Source: Nematostella vectensis
Lineage: Eukaryota > Cnidaria > Anthozoa > Actiniaria > Edwardsiidae
DNA length: 64,000 nt
Assembly (NCBI RefSeq): GCF_932526225.1
Contig: NC_064043.1
Coordinates: 10,707,821 to 10,771,820 of the forward strand
Reading direction: 5' to 3'
Shown: one piece after another, positions 46,081 through 58,100 of the stretch
Layout: each line of letters begins with the position of its first letter
How positions within the stretch are numbered: the stretch's first letter is position 1
Position numbers and translations under genes: made by a program
Notes under the pieces: generated by a model
Told to the model about the DNA's origin: nothing
Seen by the model: only the letters and a program-made list of their open reading frames with translations
Databases searched by the model: none

Positions 46081-49000
46081 ATATAACGCAGTCTTGTTTA
46101 CTATTTGTCTTAATAAAACTATTCCAAACTTTTAATCTAGAGATCATTAAGTATTTTGGCGGCTTGCCGAGCTGGTCTTAATACAGGGAAAAGCTTTTCA
46201 ACGATTTTGCTCTCATTTTGCTCTTCAAAAACCTACACTCTGCACACTAACTCATCTAAAATCTAATCCTTATAACTATTTATCCAAAATATTTGTTGGT
46301 TTTCTTCACATAGTGGAGGAATCCGGTAAATAATTTCATATTTTCCCAGACTCGTTAGAACTCATTAATTATGGATAATCGAAACAAGTTATGCAGTTTT
46401 CTTTCCTTTTATTCTTTTAAAAGTAGAAATGGAGTAATGAGAGGAGTAATGTCTGCATTTTTCTCGAGCTTCATGTATTCGAAGCCTGCAATGCACTACA
46501 TCAATATGTGCAAAAGATTACTTTTATATTTTAACAATTACAATCTCATATCGATATAGGCCATTATGGAATAAGTTTATTTACCCGTCATTTTCCTGTT
46601 TTTCATCTCTCATTATTTTAAGGAGACTCTCTTTTCTAGCGTAGTAGTTAAATTTGGATTTTAAGCACCCAAACAAAGCAAAGGAATACACTTTGTGTTT
46701 TCAAATTCATTAAAATTCTTTCCAAATAAAAGCATCCTCATAGATAACTATCAGTTTATAGTTCGTATAACTCTGATATCTCATAAAATAACCCGAAGCT
46801 GTCGCAGAACCAAAACAATATGGCACAAATAACAAAATTAAAGGGCAGAAGAACCAAATTATGTGGTTGGGGGGGAGGGGGAGGGAGAGTTGGGGGGAAT
46901 GGAAAGGCTAAGACTCCCCCTTTTACCTTTTTTTTTTTTTAAAGAATCATTCTGTGTTAAAAGGCAACAGACGTGAATTATGCATATCAAAGTCTCACAA
47001 AACTCAACTAATAAAGCACCCTAAGAATCATAGTTCTACTATTAGTCCACCCACCCCCAACACCCAAAGCCACTTCCACGCCCTTTTGGCAAACCTTGAC
47101 CTATTTCGTTAAGATATGGGATGGACTTGTTTCTGCTCTGATTGATGAAAGTCGATAGAATGGTGACAAAAACTCCACTCGAGTTTCGTTTTGACGAAAT
47201 ATATGATAAGATTATGTCCTTTAAGGACTGTAGAGAATACAGTCTACGGAATGGTTCTATTAGCAGAATGATTTTATGAAGCCCACCATGTTATTTTCAA
47301 ATGTCTAATGACATGCAAATAATCTTCTTACGTCAATGAGAAGCTTTCTGAAGACTAATAGATGTCGGAAATATGCACGAGAGAACATTATGGTACTATA
47401 AATTGTGGAACAAAAACAATCCAGATATGTCCACTTTTATCGCTGAAAATCGGGGATGTCTAAAAGGTCGATTACAAATCTCATAAAACAATGTACTTTT
47501 AGTGAGAGAGAGTGGCGCTAAGATGGTCATCTTCTAAATACATTGACATCCTTCGAAAAAAAATCCGTCGAGGTATTCGACAAAAAACTGCCTATCTTTG
47601 AATAGAGAAAATCGATCAAAACCATTTTTGCATGCAGTGCTACTAGTTCTTTCAACTGCTAGAGGATTTAAATATGCGACATAATCCAACTGTTATATTT
47701 TGACCCAACAATTCATTACGGATTCACAGACGATATTCAATTTATCGGGAACGTGCTGATAAGTCAGTTTGGAATTTCCCCCTCGCGGAGTAAATGACAT
47801 ACGATCTCAAAAGTTATCTTTTTCCTTTCAGCTCGTTAAAAATCACAATAAGAATACAACTGCGAAATTCCATTATGCTTCCATTACAGTCGTGACATTA
47901 GCATCAAGCAGAAGGCCGAAAAAATAAGACGTCATGTAAAGCCATTTATTCCTGTCACAAGATGCTTACAGAAGTATTAAGAGCGATTACTTTATACAAA
48001 GTGGCTATCACTTATCCCCCCCCCCCACAAATTTGAAGAACATGCAATCAACTACACTTGACTAGAATAAAGTCTAACTGTTCGCTCGCTTACGATTTTG
48101 AAAATAAAATAAATTTATAGACAAACTGTAGGCTCTTGAATGCCAGTCATGAGAAATATCGTTATCTGAAATCCAATTGTCGCGAGAAAAAACTGAAGGC
48201 CCTCATACATTGCGGCGGTGTCTTTTGAGACCGTTAAGTTGTCAAGAACGAATTTCTAGTAGAGAGATAGACTCTAGACTCTATGTCAGCGTACCGTTCT
48301 GCCTGCCTCTGCCTGCCTGCGTGAACTGTTTGTGGTCTTTCTGTGCTTTTCGCAACATATTAAATCCTTGAAAAGACACATATTTTTACTTTTTTACAAA
48401 ACATTTATTGCAGGCGGTTATTCCGGGCGCCCCTCATACAATCCCTAGCTCTCTCGCGCGGCCATTCAAAAAGCTTAGAAAACAAACTACGAATGACTTC
48501 GCGTATTGACGTATAGAAACTGACTGCTCTGTTACTCGAAATGATTGCCAGCTACGCAGGGTTGTTGTCACCTAGACTCATGTACCCTTCGGGTACATAT
48601 TTTTTTATTTTGTAGAAGAGGGGGGAGGGGATGCACAAACGTGGCGGCATTTGCCTAAGCCTTTTAATTAAAGGAAGTTTGCTCCCTCTTCAGACAGAAA
48701 TTTTAAATGAAATATATGGGATCTAAAATTAACCAATTCACCCCCCCGCCATATGTTTTATATATTGGTGCCCCTTCCTTTTGGTCGGTGCCTCTGTCTT
48801 CATTAAGTCATCACGATAATCATTTCCATCATCAGTAACACCCTCAGGGACCGACAGAGCAAAAAAAAAAATGGCATGCAATTTTCCAATTCTCAAAATA
48901 TAAGCTCAAGATTCCGCATACAAGGAGTTCCTCTGAACAAAAGCTTAATTCCAAATTTTAAAGAAATTTTGAAGATATGAAATTTAGATATAAGCGAGCA

Positions 49001-49288
49001 AAGTTGGCTTAATTTCTGATCAGAGCCCGACTTCTCCCTAAAAACAAGGATAATTCATACTTTGAACATTTGAAAATTGCACTTCGAGCCTCATATCTCG
49101 AAGACGAATCCATTAGAAAAACAAAAACTCTTTTTGATATGTTGGTTTACATAACATAAGGAACTTCTATGCAAAAATTCAAGCTTATCGAAGTTAACCA
49201 GACCTTATTTTGGGATAACTTGCCATTTTTTTTTTGCTCTGTCTCAGGGACCCAGCGAACCCAGAAACGAGATTTACAAATAAGAGGT

Positions 49289-49317
49289 GGGGGGGGGGGG
49301 GGGGGGGGGGGGGGGGG
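49289..49317. repeat. 29-base G homopolymer
   Basis: Uninterrupted G run followed by TAGGGGAGGGGG; a candidate for G-quadruplex formation and for assembly error. Confidence 0.9.
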
Positions 49318-49532
49318 TAGGGGAGGGGGAAAAAAGAGAAGAGGCTACATCAAAAGCATCACCCTGAACATCGCTACCACGATTAAAATCCCCTCTGCCA
49401 TCTTGACCACCATCATCGTCTTGTTATATCATCAAGATATTATCATCAGCAAAATCATCAGTTATTATAACCATCATCATCAGCAATTGTTACGTTAGCT
49501 GTGGGTGCAATACTGAGCATACATCCAAGGTC

Positions 49533-50225
49533 TTGATGTGTGCGACGCACGCTACCGTGACCACCTTGACGGTTTTGTAAAGTATACGAGAAACAATAGA
49601 CTTGATGTGTGCGACGCACGCTACCGTGGCCACCTTGACGGTTTTGTAAAGTATACGAGAAACAATAGACTTGATGTGTGCGACGCACGCTACCGTGGCC
49701 ACCTTGACGGTTTTGTAAAGTATACGAGAAACAATAGACTTGATGTGTGCGACGCACGCTACCGTGGCCACCTTGACGGTTTTGTAAAGTATACGAGAAA
49801 CAATAGACTTGATGTGTGCGACGCACGCTACCGTGGACACCTTGACGGTTTTGTAAAGTATACGAGAAACAATAGACTTTACGTGTGCGACGCACGCTAC
49901 CGTGGCCACCTTGACGGTTGTGGAAAGTATACGAGAAACAATAGACTTGATGTGTGCGACGCACGCTACCGTGGCCACCTTGACGGTTTTGTAAAGTATA
50001 CGAGAAACAATAGACTTGATGTGTGCGACGCACGCTACCGTGGCCACCTTGACGGTTTTGTAAAGTATACGAGAAACAATAGACTTGATGTGTGCGACGC
50101 ACGCTACCGTGGACACCTTGACGGTTTTGTAAAGTATACGAGAAACAATGGACTTTATGTGTGCGACGCACGCTACCGTGGCCACCTTGACGGTTTTGGA
50201 AAGTATACGAGAAACGTGCAAACCG
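49533..50225. repeat. 69-bp minisatellite, 10 copies, open in three frames
   Basis: The unit is GTGTGCGACGCACGCTACCG, TGGCCACCTTGACGGTTTTG, TAAAGTATACGAGAAACAAT, AGACTTGAT. Copies differ at only a few sites (GTGGACACC, TGTGGAAAG, TTTACGTG). Because 69 is a multiple of 3, one plus frame (23-residue unit CDARYRGHLDGFVKYTRNNR plus LDV) and two minus frames stay open through the array. No start context, splice pattern or domain supports translation. Confidence 0.95.
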
Positions 50226-50324
50226 TGGCCACCTTGACGGTATTGAAAAGAGAGACAGAACTAGATAACTTTGTTTGGCGTTTAATGTGCCGTTCCAAAT
50301 TAAAATACATGTGTTCATCCGTTT

Positions 50325-50465
50325 TCACCATCATTGTCGTCGTCGTCATCATCGTCGTCATCATCATCATCTCGTTTTCACCAACATTGTCGTCGTCGTC
50401 ATCATCGTCGTCGTCATCATCATCTCGTTATCATCATCATCGTCGTCGTTGTCTTCGTCATCACC
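50325..50465. repeat. Imperfect ATC/GTC trinucleotide repeat
   Basis: Mixed CATCATCAT and CGTCGTCGT runs, with a duplicated CTCGTTTTCACCA-type spacer. Confidence 0.85.
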
Positions 50466-51394
50466 AGTCATGTAAGCAAACTGATTGCTGATTGTTCAGT
50501 AGCGGATCTAGGGGGAGGGTTTAGGGGGTTAAGCCCCCCCTGGGCAGAAAACCATATGTAACAAAAAAAGTTACCCCCTCCCTTCTTTGTCACTGAGCCA
50601 ACACCCCCCCCCCAGACATTCACACTAGACCTAAGGATGCGTGAACCGCGCTATCCGTGACAAGACCTTGATTGGCATGAGCTGTACTAGTCAGCTACCG
50701 TAGCACAGAACTGCTTCAGTGCACGTCAGAGAACACTGAATCCTTCTACTGTTCTACCATGCTAGACTTTGCTATTCTTCTTAACTTTGTTTTGGTGGCG
50801 TGGTATCTATCTAGTTTTATAGCCAAAAAAGACATTGTCAACGCTTGTTATAGAATCGAGATATTTTGGATAGATATAGTCACCTATAGCACGTCTTAGC
50901 TTCGAAATTTCAAAAACACGATTTCAATATAAATAACGGTAATGACGCACACTTGTGTTTATAAGCACGTGCGCAGATATGAGATAACCAAGTTTACTAC
51001 TCCATGTTCATACCGAGTTGAATAAACGGCAAAAAACACCGGAGGCGATCTCGTTAAGATTTATATTTCAGTTTATCAAGGATTTTTCTGTTAGCTTGGC
51101 ATGAGAAATAGGGATTTTTGAGTGATAATCTCCAATCTTAATTAAATAAAAAAATAGTTACTGACTAATACACGAGAACGAGAAATACACGGATACACGG
51201 ACAATCACGCAAGCAATATTTATTCACTATTTTAAATATTTGTATGTTCTGTACAGCTTCTGGTCATTGTAGTTTTTCGCGATATCACCTTCACTTTCAC
51301 GTTTATTTTAAATGACATACATTTTTCATTTATATAATTATTTATATTGCAAAATTGATCAAGAATTCCATCTTTTCTCATTTTCTTGCTGTTT

Positions 51395-51505
51395 CTAGGG
51401 TGCGTATTATACGCGGGTTTTCGATTTTTTTTTTTGAAAAAGGCCTTGAAAATTGGGGTGCAGATTATATGCAGGTGCGCATAATATGCCAGTAATACGG
51501 TAATT
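51395..51505. repeat. Short inverted dispersed repeat (GTGCGTATTATACGCGGG)
   Basis: GGGTGCGTATTATACGCGGG at 51399 is echoed by GGGGTGCAGATTATATGCAG and GGTGCGCATAATATGCCAGT (51455-51493). Looks like a decayed small transposon end array. Confidence 0.45.
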
Positions 51506-52427
51506 AGGTGATTATTCTAGTCCTTATTCTAATATCTAATTATGTATATGTTTTTGGTGATTGATGCTGTAATCCCCTACTCTCTCAAATATTTAACAGT
51601 CCCTCTTATAACTCAACCACACAAATGTAGGAAACAAAAGAGTACATAAGAAAACTCTAAATTGATCTCCCATTGATATTTCTTTATTCTGTGGTAATTA
51701 GTCCTTCATTGTAGCGTCCTCCATTGCCTGTAATTGCCTGTGTTTATAAGCTATGCCAAATCTGCACTCTGTAAACAATACCCCTCATATAAGCCTTTTA
51801 TACTGTCCAATATCATGGCTATTCAGGCTATTCAAGCTCAAGCTAAGATGAGTTCAACTAAAGAATATCCTTCACAGCTAAATGGAATGTGGCTTCTAAT
51901 GACTACAGTATGTTATATTTGGACTTTTTAATGAGGAGCCTTAAAAATTGTTTCCTCACCCCCATCCCCCCTCACCCCAATCCAGCCTATTGACCTGTTG
52001 TCCTCTACTTTACATTGCAACTTACTTATAGCTATCAATGTCGTGTTAATATAACATTATCTTACCTCCCCCTGGCCTACCTTGTAGCTGAGTAAGCTGA
52101 CTGAGTTTCCTTGCAGGGCTTTTGTGTAAAATCTAAGGAAACAGTTCCAGCCTTTTTGCTCTTCATATACTTTCTGCTATTGTTAGTCCGATTGTACCAT
52201 AATTCAAATACTTATTGCCTTCATTTTCTTCATCATCACCACAAAGATTTGAAGATCTCACAATTTCTCCAAAAGATATATTTGAGAAATATGGCTGTGA
52301 ACATTCCTTGCATTACCCCTTTTGAATTTCTGTAGAACTCCATGCATTATTTCTTTTTCTCCCTGAGCTTACAAAATTTAAATTAGATACCAAATTGTAG
52401 AAACCTTGATTGAAAGAATTCAGTTTT

Positions 52428-54791
52428 TCAGAACTCATCAAAGTCATCAAACCAATCATCATCATCTTCATCAAGAGCCAAATCAACACCTTCAAGCAGT
52501 CTACCAAAACACTGGCTTCCCAGTTTGTTAAAATGGAGGTAGGGATTTGTTGTCAGGAGAATACTCCGACACAGCCAGCAGAAGTTTGCCCTGCATTTGA
52601 TGCAAGTCATCTTATTGCATCCATCAAACTTTTGAATTTGGTAACTACAGCTTGGACATTTGGTGCAATTGGACTTCACCCAGTCCTCTGAAACAACTTC
52701 CTCAAAAACCTTCTTTAATCTGTCCCGGCCATAACGTTGGTCTAACAAGGCCCTCTCTTCTTCTGTAGCTTTGAGATATTCTGTTCTTAGCTTTCTGAAT
52801 TCAGAATTTTTGATGGAGCAGGGGGATACTCCATGATAACCCAGTCGACAGATTTTGCAGAAGGCAAAGGAGCAAGCAGGGCATAACCCTATTGTAGACT
52901 CACTGTCCACCAAGACGGGGGATTGGCAATCAGGGCGAGGGCAGTAGGTTATGTCTGACATACCATCTAGACTGGATTGAAGCAAGAACTTATCATACTT
53001 AGCAAATGTTTCTTCAGAGACTACCCTCTTTACTTGTGACGGAAGAGCTTGTGACTCACATTTTGATGTAGGACAAGTGAGAGCCTTGACAGACCCATCA
53101 TTGATCTGCACTGTAAAATACCCAGTCATGCATTCACAGCAAAAGACATGACCGCAATTATGAAATGCCAAGCACATGGAGCCAGGTTTTTCACTGAAGC
53201 ACACATCGCAAGTGAAGTAACTTGTATCAAAGACTCTTGCTTTCTCTTGTTTTTCATACTCTAAGATTGACGCAATTAGTAATGAGTATGAGGCAACATC
53301 TTGCACTGCTCGCTTGTCTACCAGGGATGAGTCTAAAGGAATGCTTTGCTGTCTATGGAAGCGCACCGTCATGGGGCTTTTTATATTCAACACTTCTAAT
53401 GCCTCATCCATCAAGAACTGAGTCCAGCGAAAAATGATGACATCCCCCACTCCCTGATCAGTCCAGATCTCATCAAGATCTTTGCATAGCTTGGATAGCT
53501 AAAGAAAGATAAATCACTCAGTTTCCTTAAACAGTACCAATAAACATGAAAGGTCACACTACACAGAGTTCGTAAGGCATATTTTTTTTATCTCTGAGTG
53601 AGCTTTTTTACCATGAACTGTATTAAATGATATTATCAATAGATGAATTATTGCTAAAATGAATCTGCAATTCATAAGGTAAAGGGATTTGATCACAATA
53701 TTTCCAGATTATATTTGCCAGTTTGTTGAATAGGCAAGTGTTGATGAAAGTTGATTTCATGGTGCTCGTCAGTGCCTACATTTAAATTAGCCTGAATTTA
53801 AATCTCACCAGGGGTTAATAAAATCCTGTCATGGGGCTTGCTTATTGTTGTGTATATAAAAATAAAAGGGGTAGCAATGGGTACCTTGAAATTTCAAAAA
53901 TCTCGCAAAACTTTCGCAAAGTCTCAGAATCTCTTGTTTTTTTCTCTCAAAATTTTAGGTTCTAGGAGCCTCGTTTTTTTTCCTGCAACGGTCTTGGAGT
54001 CTCAGATTTTTAAATGTGACCTTGAAGTCTCTAATTTTGTTAAAGGCTTTTTGTTATTTGTGGTTGTATTGTAACTCTTTCATCCTTTTTTCAACTGATA
54101 TTAAAAACATACCTCGAGCAAGTTTTCTGAAGACAAGCTCGGAAAGCTCACCTTCAAAAATTTGACCAGAGTCCAAGCTCAGATTCCAAAATTTTACAAA
54201 AGCCTTGGGCTTGGATTCTGAAATGCAAGTCTTGGCGCCTCGGCAAGTCTCGGATTTACTCATCGTTACCCCTAATAAATGATGAGTGGGATGCCACACT
54301 TTCTGATATCATCCCTCATATTAGGCAACAGATAAGTACTGTGGTCAGCAAATGCCTCCTTCCGCCTCTCCCCTCCCCCTCATAAATTTAATTAAAAAAA
54401 AAAAACAATTAGGATTTCATGTATCAGGTGGGTCCTTCTTTACCTGCTGTCTGGTTAGCCATTTGCAGGAAAGAGTGTATTCTGGTGGCTGAATAGATGG
54501 GTAATTCTCAGGCATCACGAAGTTAAGAACGATAGGCGGTAAGTACTTGAGATCTATGCATTCGAACCCGTCCTTTTCGCTAGACGCCGAGGCAGCAGAG
54601 TCCTCCTGGGTTTTACTCCTCGACGATTTCGGCATATGTGCAGAGTGAACCCTGATCTGAAAGTGGTCTGGTAGGTCTAGAAAGACGTTGAACTGGCCAC
54701 CCTTTTCTTCTGAAGAGTGCGTGAAAGTCCGTTCATCGTAGATTGACGCTAAAGCTAGAAGTTCATCCTCTTGGGCGTCCGCGTCCGCCAT
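52428..54791 (-). CDS. RNF14: RNF14, RBR-type E3 ubiquitin ligase
   Basis: Two minus-strand exons, 54444-54791 and 52428-53498, joined at phase 0; 472 residues, against 474 in human. Residues 1-116 start an RWD domain: QEDELLALASIYDER, then YLPPIVLNFVMPENYPS and the PPEYTLSCKWLT motif. RING1 begins at residue 213 (CDVCFSEKPG, CGHVFCCEC, CPTSKC). The IBR contains YCPRPDC, CPACSFAFC and CRLGYHG. RING2 has CPSCSYQIQKFDGCNKMTC, with the catalytic Cys at residue 410, and CRANFCWLC. The end (NPYLHFNKLGSQCF and an acidic DEDDDDWFDD tail) is the RNF14 signature. Human RNF14 ubiquitinates stalled translation factors and binds the androgen receptor. The single intron carries a MITE. It is divergent to INPP4, 318 bp apart. 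Confidence 0.96.
53867..54273. mobile_element. 407-bp MITE in the RNF14 intron
   Basis: AGGGGTAGCAATGGGTACC at the left and CATCGTTACCCCT at the right form short inverted ends. AATAAA occurs directly outside both ends, possibly a target duplication, though it is low in complexity. The interior is made of degenerate inverted AAGTCTCGG/CCTCGGCAAGTC and AAAATTT blocks. Confidence 0.65.
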
Positions 54792-55109
54792 CTTGGATGA
54801 TTGGGATGACTCGCCCCAGTCCTTCCTGCAGAGCTTTGTAATGATTAGATTTTATGGTTATTATTATTTTTTAGCTTCGTTGTGAAGACCCCAAAAAGTA
54901 TTCCTCGGATGGTTGGAAAACAATGTTAAGTGGCCGCTACAAAATTTTCTTACTGCTAACAACAGAGGTTTCTCAGATGAAAAGGTTTCGCGCGCTACTT
55001 GTTTTGGAGACTGCATAGCATTATGGGATGGGTAGCGTTCCACCAAACATGGCGGCCCTGTACGTGACACCTCAGTTGACGATAACTTGGACCTGAACGC
55101 GTTCTGAAA
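54792..55109. promoter_or_regulatory. Bidirectional promoter region of RNF14 and INPP4
   Basis: 318 bp lie between the start codons of two divergent genes. No TATA box is clear. GC-rich patches (TTTCGCGCGCTACTTG) and GCATTATGGGATGGGTAGC are candidate elements. Promoter function is inferred from the head-to-head arrangement. Confidence 0.55.
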
Positions 55110-58100
55110 ATGCGATTCAACCAGAAAGAACTTGCTTATATAGCTTCAAGAAACGATATAGCGTTTGACAAAGAAGGCGTACTCTGGCTTAAGGAAAAGC
55201 AAGGGCATTTTTGGTCGCAAAACGAAGGTAAAATCATTTCAAAGTTGTCAACCTTTTCCGCATATTTTTTTGAGGTTCGTTCCAGCTTGCCAAATGTCGC
55301 GCTTGCTGATTGCAATTATATTCCTTTGCTAATCTGTTTGGTAAGGAGTATTTTTATTTTACGGTGACTCTAACTTGATTCATACCAGCTTGTAATTTTG
55401 CAATGCTTGCAAAGCCCGGCCCTGGGAGATAAAATTTGTTTTCTTGTTGATCAAGATCTATCGTATCGATAGATGTTTCCGCTCGTGCTTCATACCACTC
55501 TGAAACAAAAAGTTTAACAACAATTGAACTACGATTGAGGTCGTAGAAAACAAAACTTTCTGACACCATAAACTTCTAATAAAATATATTTTTAAGATCA
55601 TCTATTGAATGTTCATTAAGGTGGGATTTTTTTTCCCTTTTGATAAGAATGAAAGGAACAATTTTTTAAGTCTTCCATTCCTCGCATGGTATTATATAAC
55701 TCCCGATGACCTCAAAACCTGATATATTTATGTTGTACTGGTAACATTCCAACAGCTATCTAATTACTTAAATTTTTTTGGTTTTTATGTATGTTTCTCA
55801 GTCTACACAGAGAGATGGTTCCGCTTAAAGGGGAATATTCTTTTTTATTTCAAAAGTAAAGACAAGGTAGGTTGATTTTTTTCTGCCCAAAACTTAGTTT
55901 AATCAACAGTTTCCTTAATGTTTCTGTTTTGATCTCTAAGTATCACTTGCTTAAAATATTTAAAATCATTGCATTATCTGATTTGACAGGGTTCAAAGTT
56001 GGCAACCATTTCAGAGAAGAATAGGCTATAAGGGGCCGACCATTTACTTTTGAGGGGGGTGGACTTTTTTGAAAAAAATGTCCTGCACCAATTGTTGAAC
56101 AAAAAAAATATCCTCCATCGGTAAAAAAAAAATTGCATGCCAAATGCTTTTGAAAAAAATATCCTGCGCACCCCAAAAAGTTCACCCCCGCCCTTCAAAA
56201 GACAAATGGCCGGCCCCTATGCATATACTTTAAGCTATAGGCAATAAGCTATAAACATATGCTTGCACACTCAACATGGAAACCTACTATCATTCAGTGC
56301 CTGCTTAGTTTAATGCAAGCTTAAAAAGGTGCATGCTGCATTTTTGTAGTTGAGATAGGTTTCTATTGTAATGCGTGCATGTGCTTATAGCTGGAGTGGG
56401 TTGGAGTACAGATCTAGATTAACATAACCTCCACTTGGGAGTACTCAAGACATGTGCATATTCTACTAGAGTGTGGCTCGAGAGTATTGACTTGCCCAAT
56501 ATTCATAATCTTGAGCAGGTTTGCGAGGGATTTGTTTCATTGTTTTCTAATCCATTACTTAGTTTATGACATGTAATGATAAGGACTGCATGTATATACT
56601 CAGTAACATCGAACAATATTGTTTTGCTATCTCATGGATTTTCAAAATTTGATTGAAAAATTTAATTGAGTTGAGAACAAGCAACCAGTGTATATATTCA
56701 ATATATAGATACATTAATTATGAGATTTTTAAAAAAAATTAGCGTCTTTTACCAACTTATCTAGAAATCTGTGTAAGTCTGCAATACCTATTTCAGAAGG
56801 CATTGTGTGACTAAAATTTGAGCTGTACAACTTTTATTCACACATTAATGCCTAATGAAATCGTAAGCTTTGAGCCTTGCTTAATCGTTTTTATCACCCC
56901 TTTTCTTTTTATTTAAAAAAAAATGTCTCATTTACAGTATCTAGAAGGCATATATCTTAAGTTACTACCTCTATGTAGGTAGTTACTTTAAGGTCCATAG
57001 GCAATTACATTGATTTATTTTGACTCCATGTGACGACAGGCATCTGAGCCTGCAGGCGCTATTGTCCTGGAGAGATGCAGGGTCCAGAAAGCGGAATTGT
57101 CCGAAAAAAAGCATGCTTTTACAATAGGTGAGTCTATCTCCTTGAAGTGCATTTTTTACATCAACAAGGGTGGCTGTTTTAGGGTATATTTTAATATTGC
57201 TTTAGTTAACATGATACCTATGTTGTGTGTTTGTTTTACTCTAGTTCATATGGGCTGTTCATTGCTTTTTTTGAATATAAAATAAAAAAGCAATTCAGCA
57301 TACTGTAACTTACCAATATACGTATATGCCTTAATTTACCCACTAAGCTAAGTGTTACATTTTAAAAACACAAATATTTCTATTTTACATTTTGTACAGT
57401 TCCTACTCAAATTCACTGAAATTTTCTCTAAAATTACATCAAGAAAAACAAACTGTGTACTGTAGCTTTGACTTTTTGTCATGTAGGAATCCTAATCGAG
57501 GCAAACATGTAGTGTAGCAAGGAGCAAACAGCTGTCCTGCCCATTTTGATTTCAGATTCTGTTTGACCATATAAAAAGAACGCGTTCGCTGCGCTCACTC
57601 ATACTGTAAAAAAATTATTTCAACCACTTGAGAAAAATTCATGTCTTTGCGCCGCCATGTCATAATCTCTACATAATACAGGGCTTCTGGAATTACGCAC
57701 TTGTGCGGAAGCGCGTAATTTGGCTTTCTCCTCGTAATTTGGCTTTCTCCGCGTAATTTGGCTTTCTCCGCGTAATCCCGCGTAATTTGGCTAAATTTTG
57801 AAAGACAAAACATTGAAGTGCACAGCTGATGTGTTCTTTTAGGGTTCTTACCTCTATTTCTTGTAAAAAAGACAGATATTCTTCGTAAGAGTGCAATATT
57901 TCGAACTGAATTTCGAAAACTAATAAAATGACTAGGCGTTCTTTGCTAAACCGAGAAGGCTTAGGACTAATAATAAAATACCTTTTTTTAATTGACTGGT
58001 GGCTAGAAGCCAATGAAAACTCGCCTAAGATATTTTTGAGCAAAAATAAACCTTTTCAAGTTATTTTGTGCTTTTTTTTCGGTACAAAATGTAGTTTGGG

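Larger units (their letters stand above)
45946..52427. other. 6.5-kb intergenic region without a recognised gene
   Basis: Apart from the poly(A) signal at 46075, the region holds AT-rich DNA, long homopolymers (29 G at 49289-49317), the 69-bp minisatellite at 49533, an ATC/GTC repeat at 50325 and small dispersed repeats at 50500-50620 and 51395-51505. The short frames present do not look like genes. It separates the microprotein candidate from the 3' end of RNF14. Confidence 0.6.

Noticed and set aside
49458-50318. 286- and 243-codon minus frames
   Set aside because: Both are shadows of the 69-bp array.
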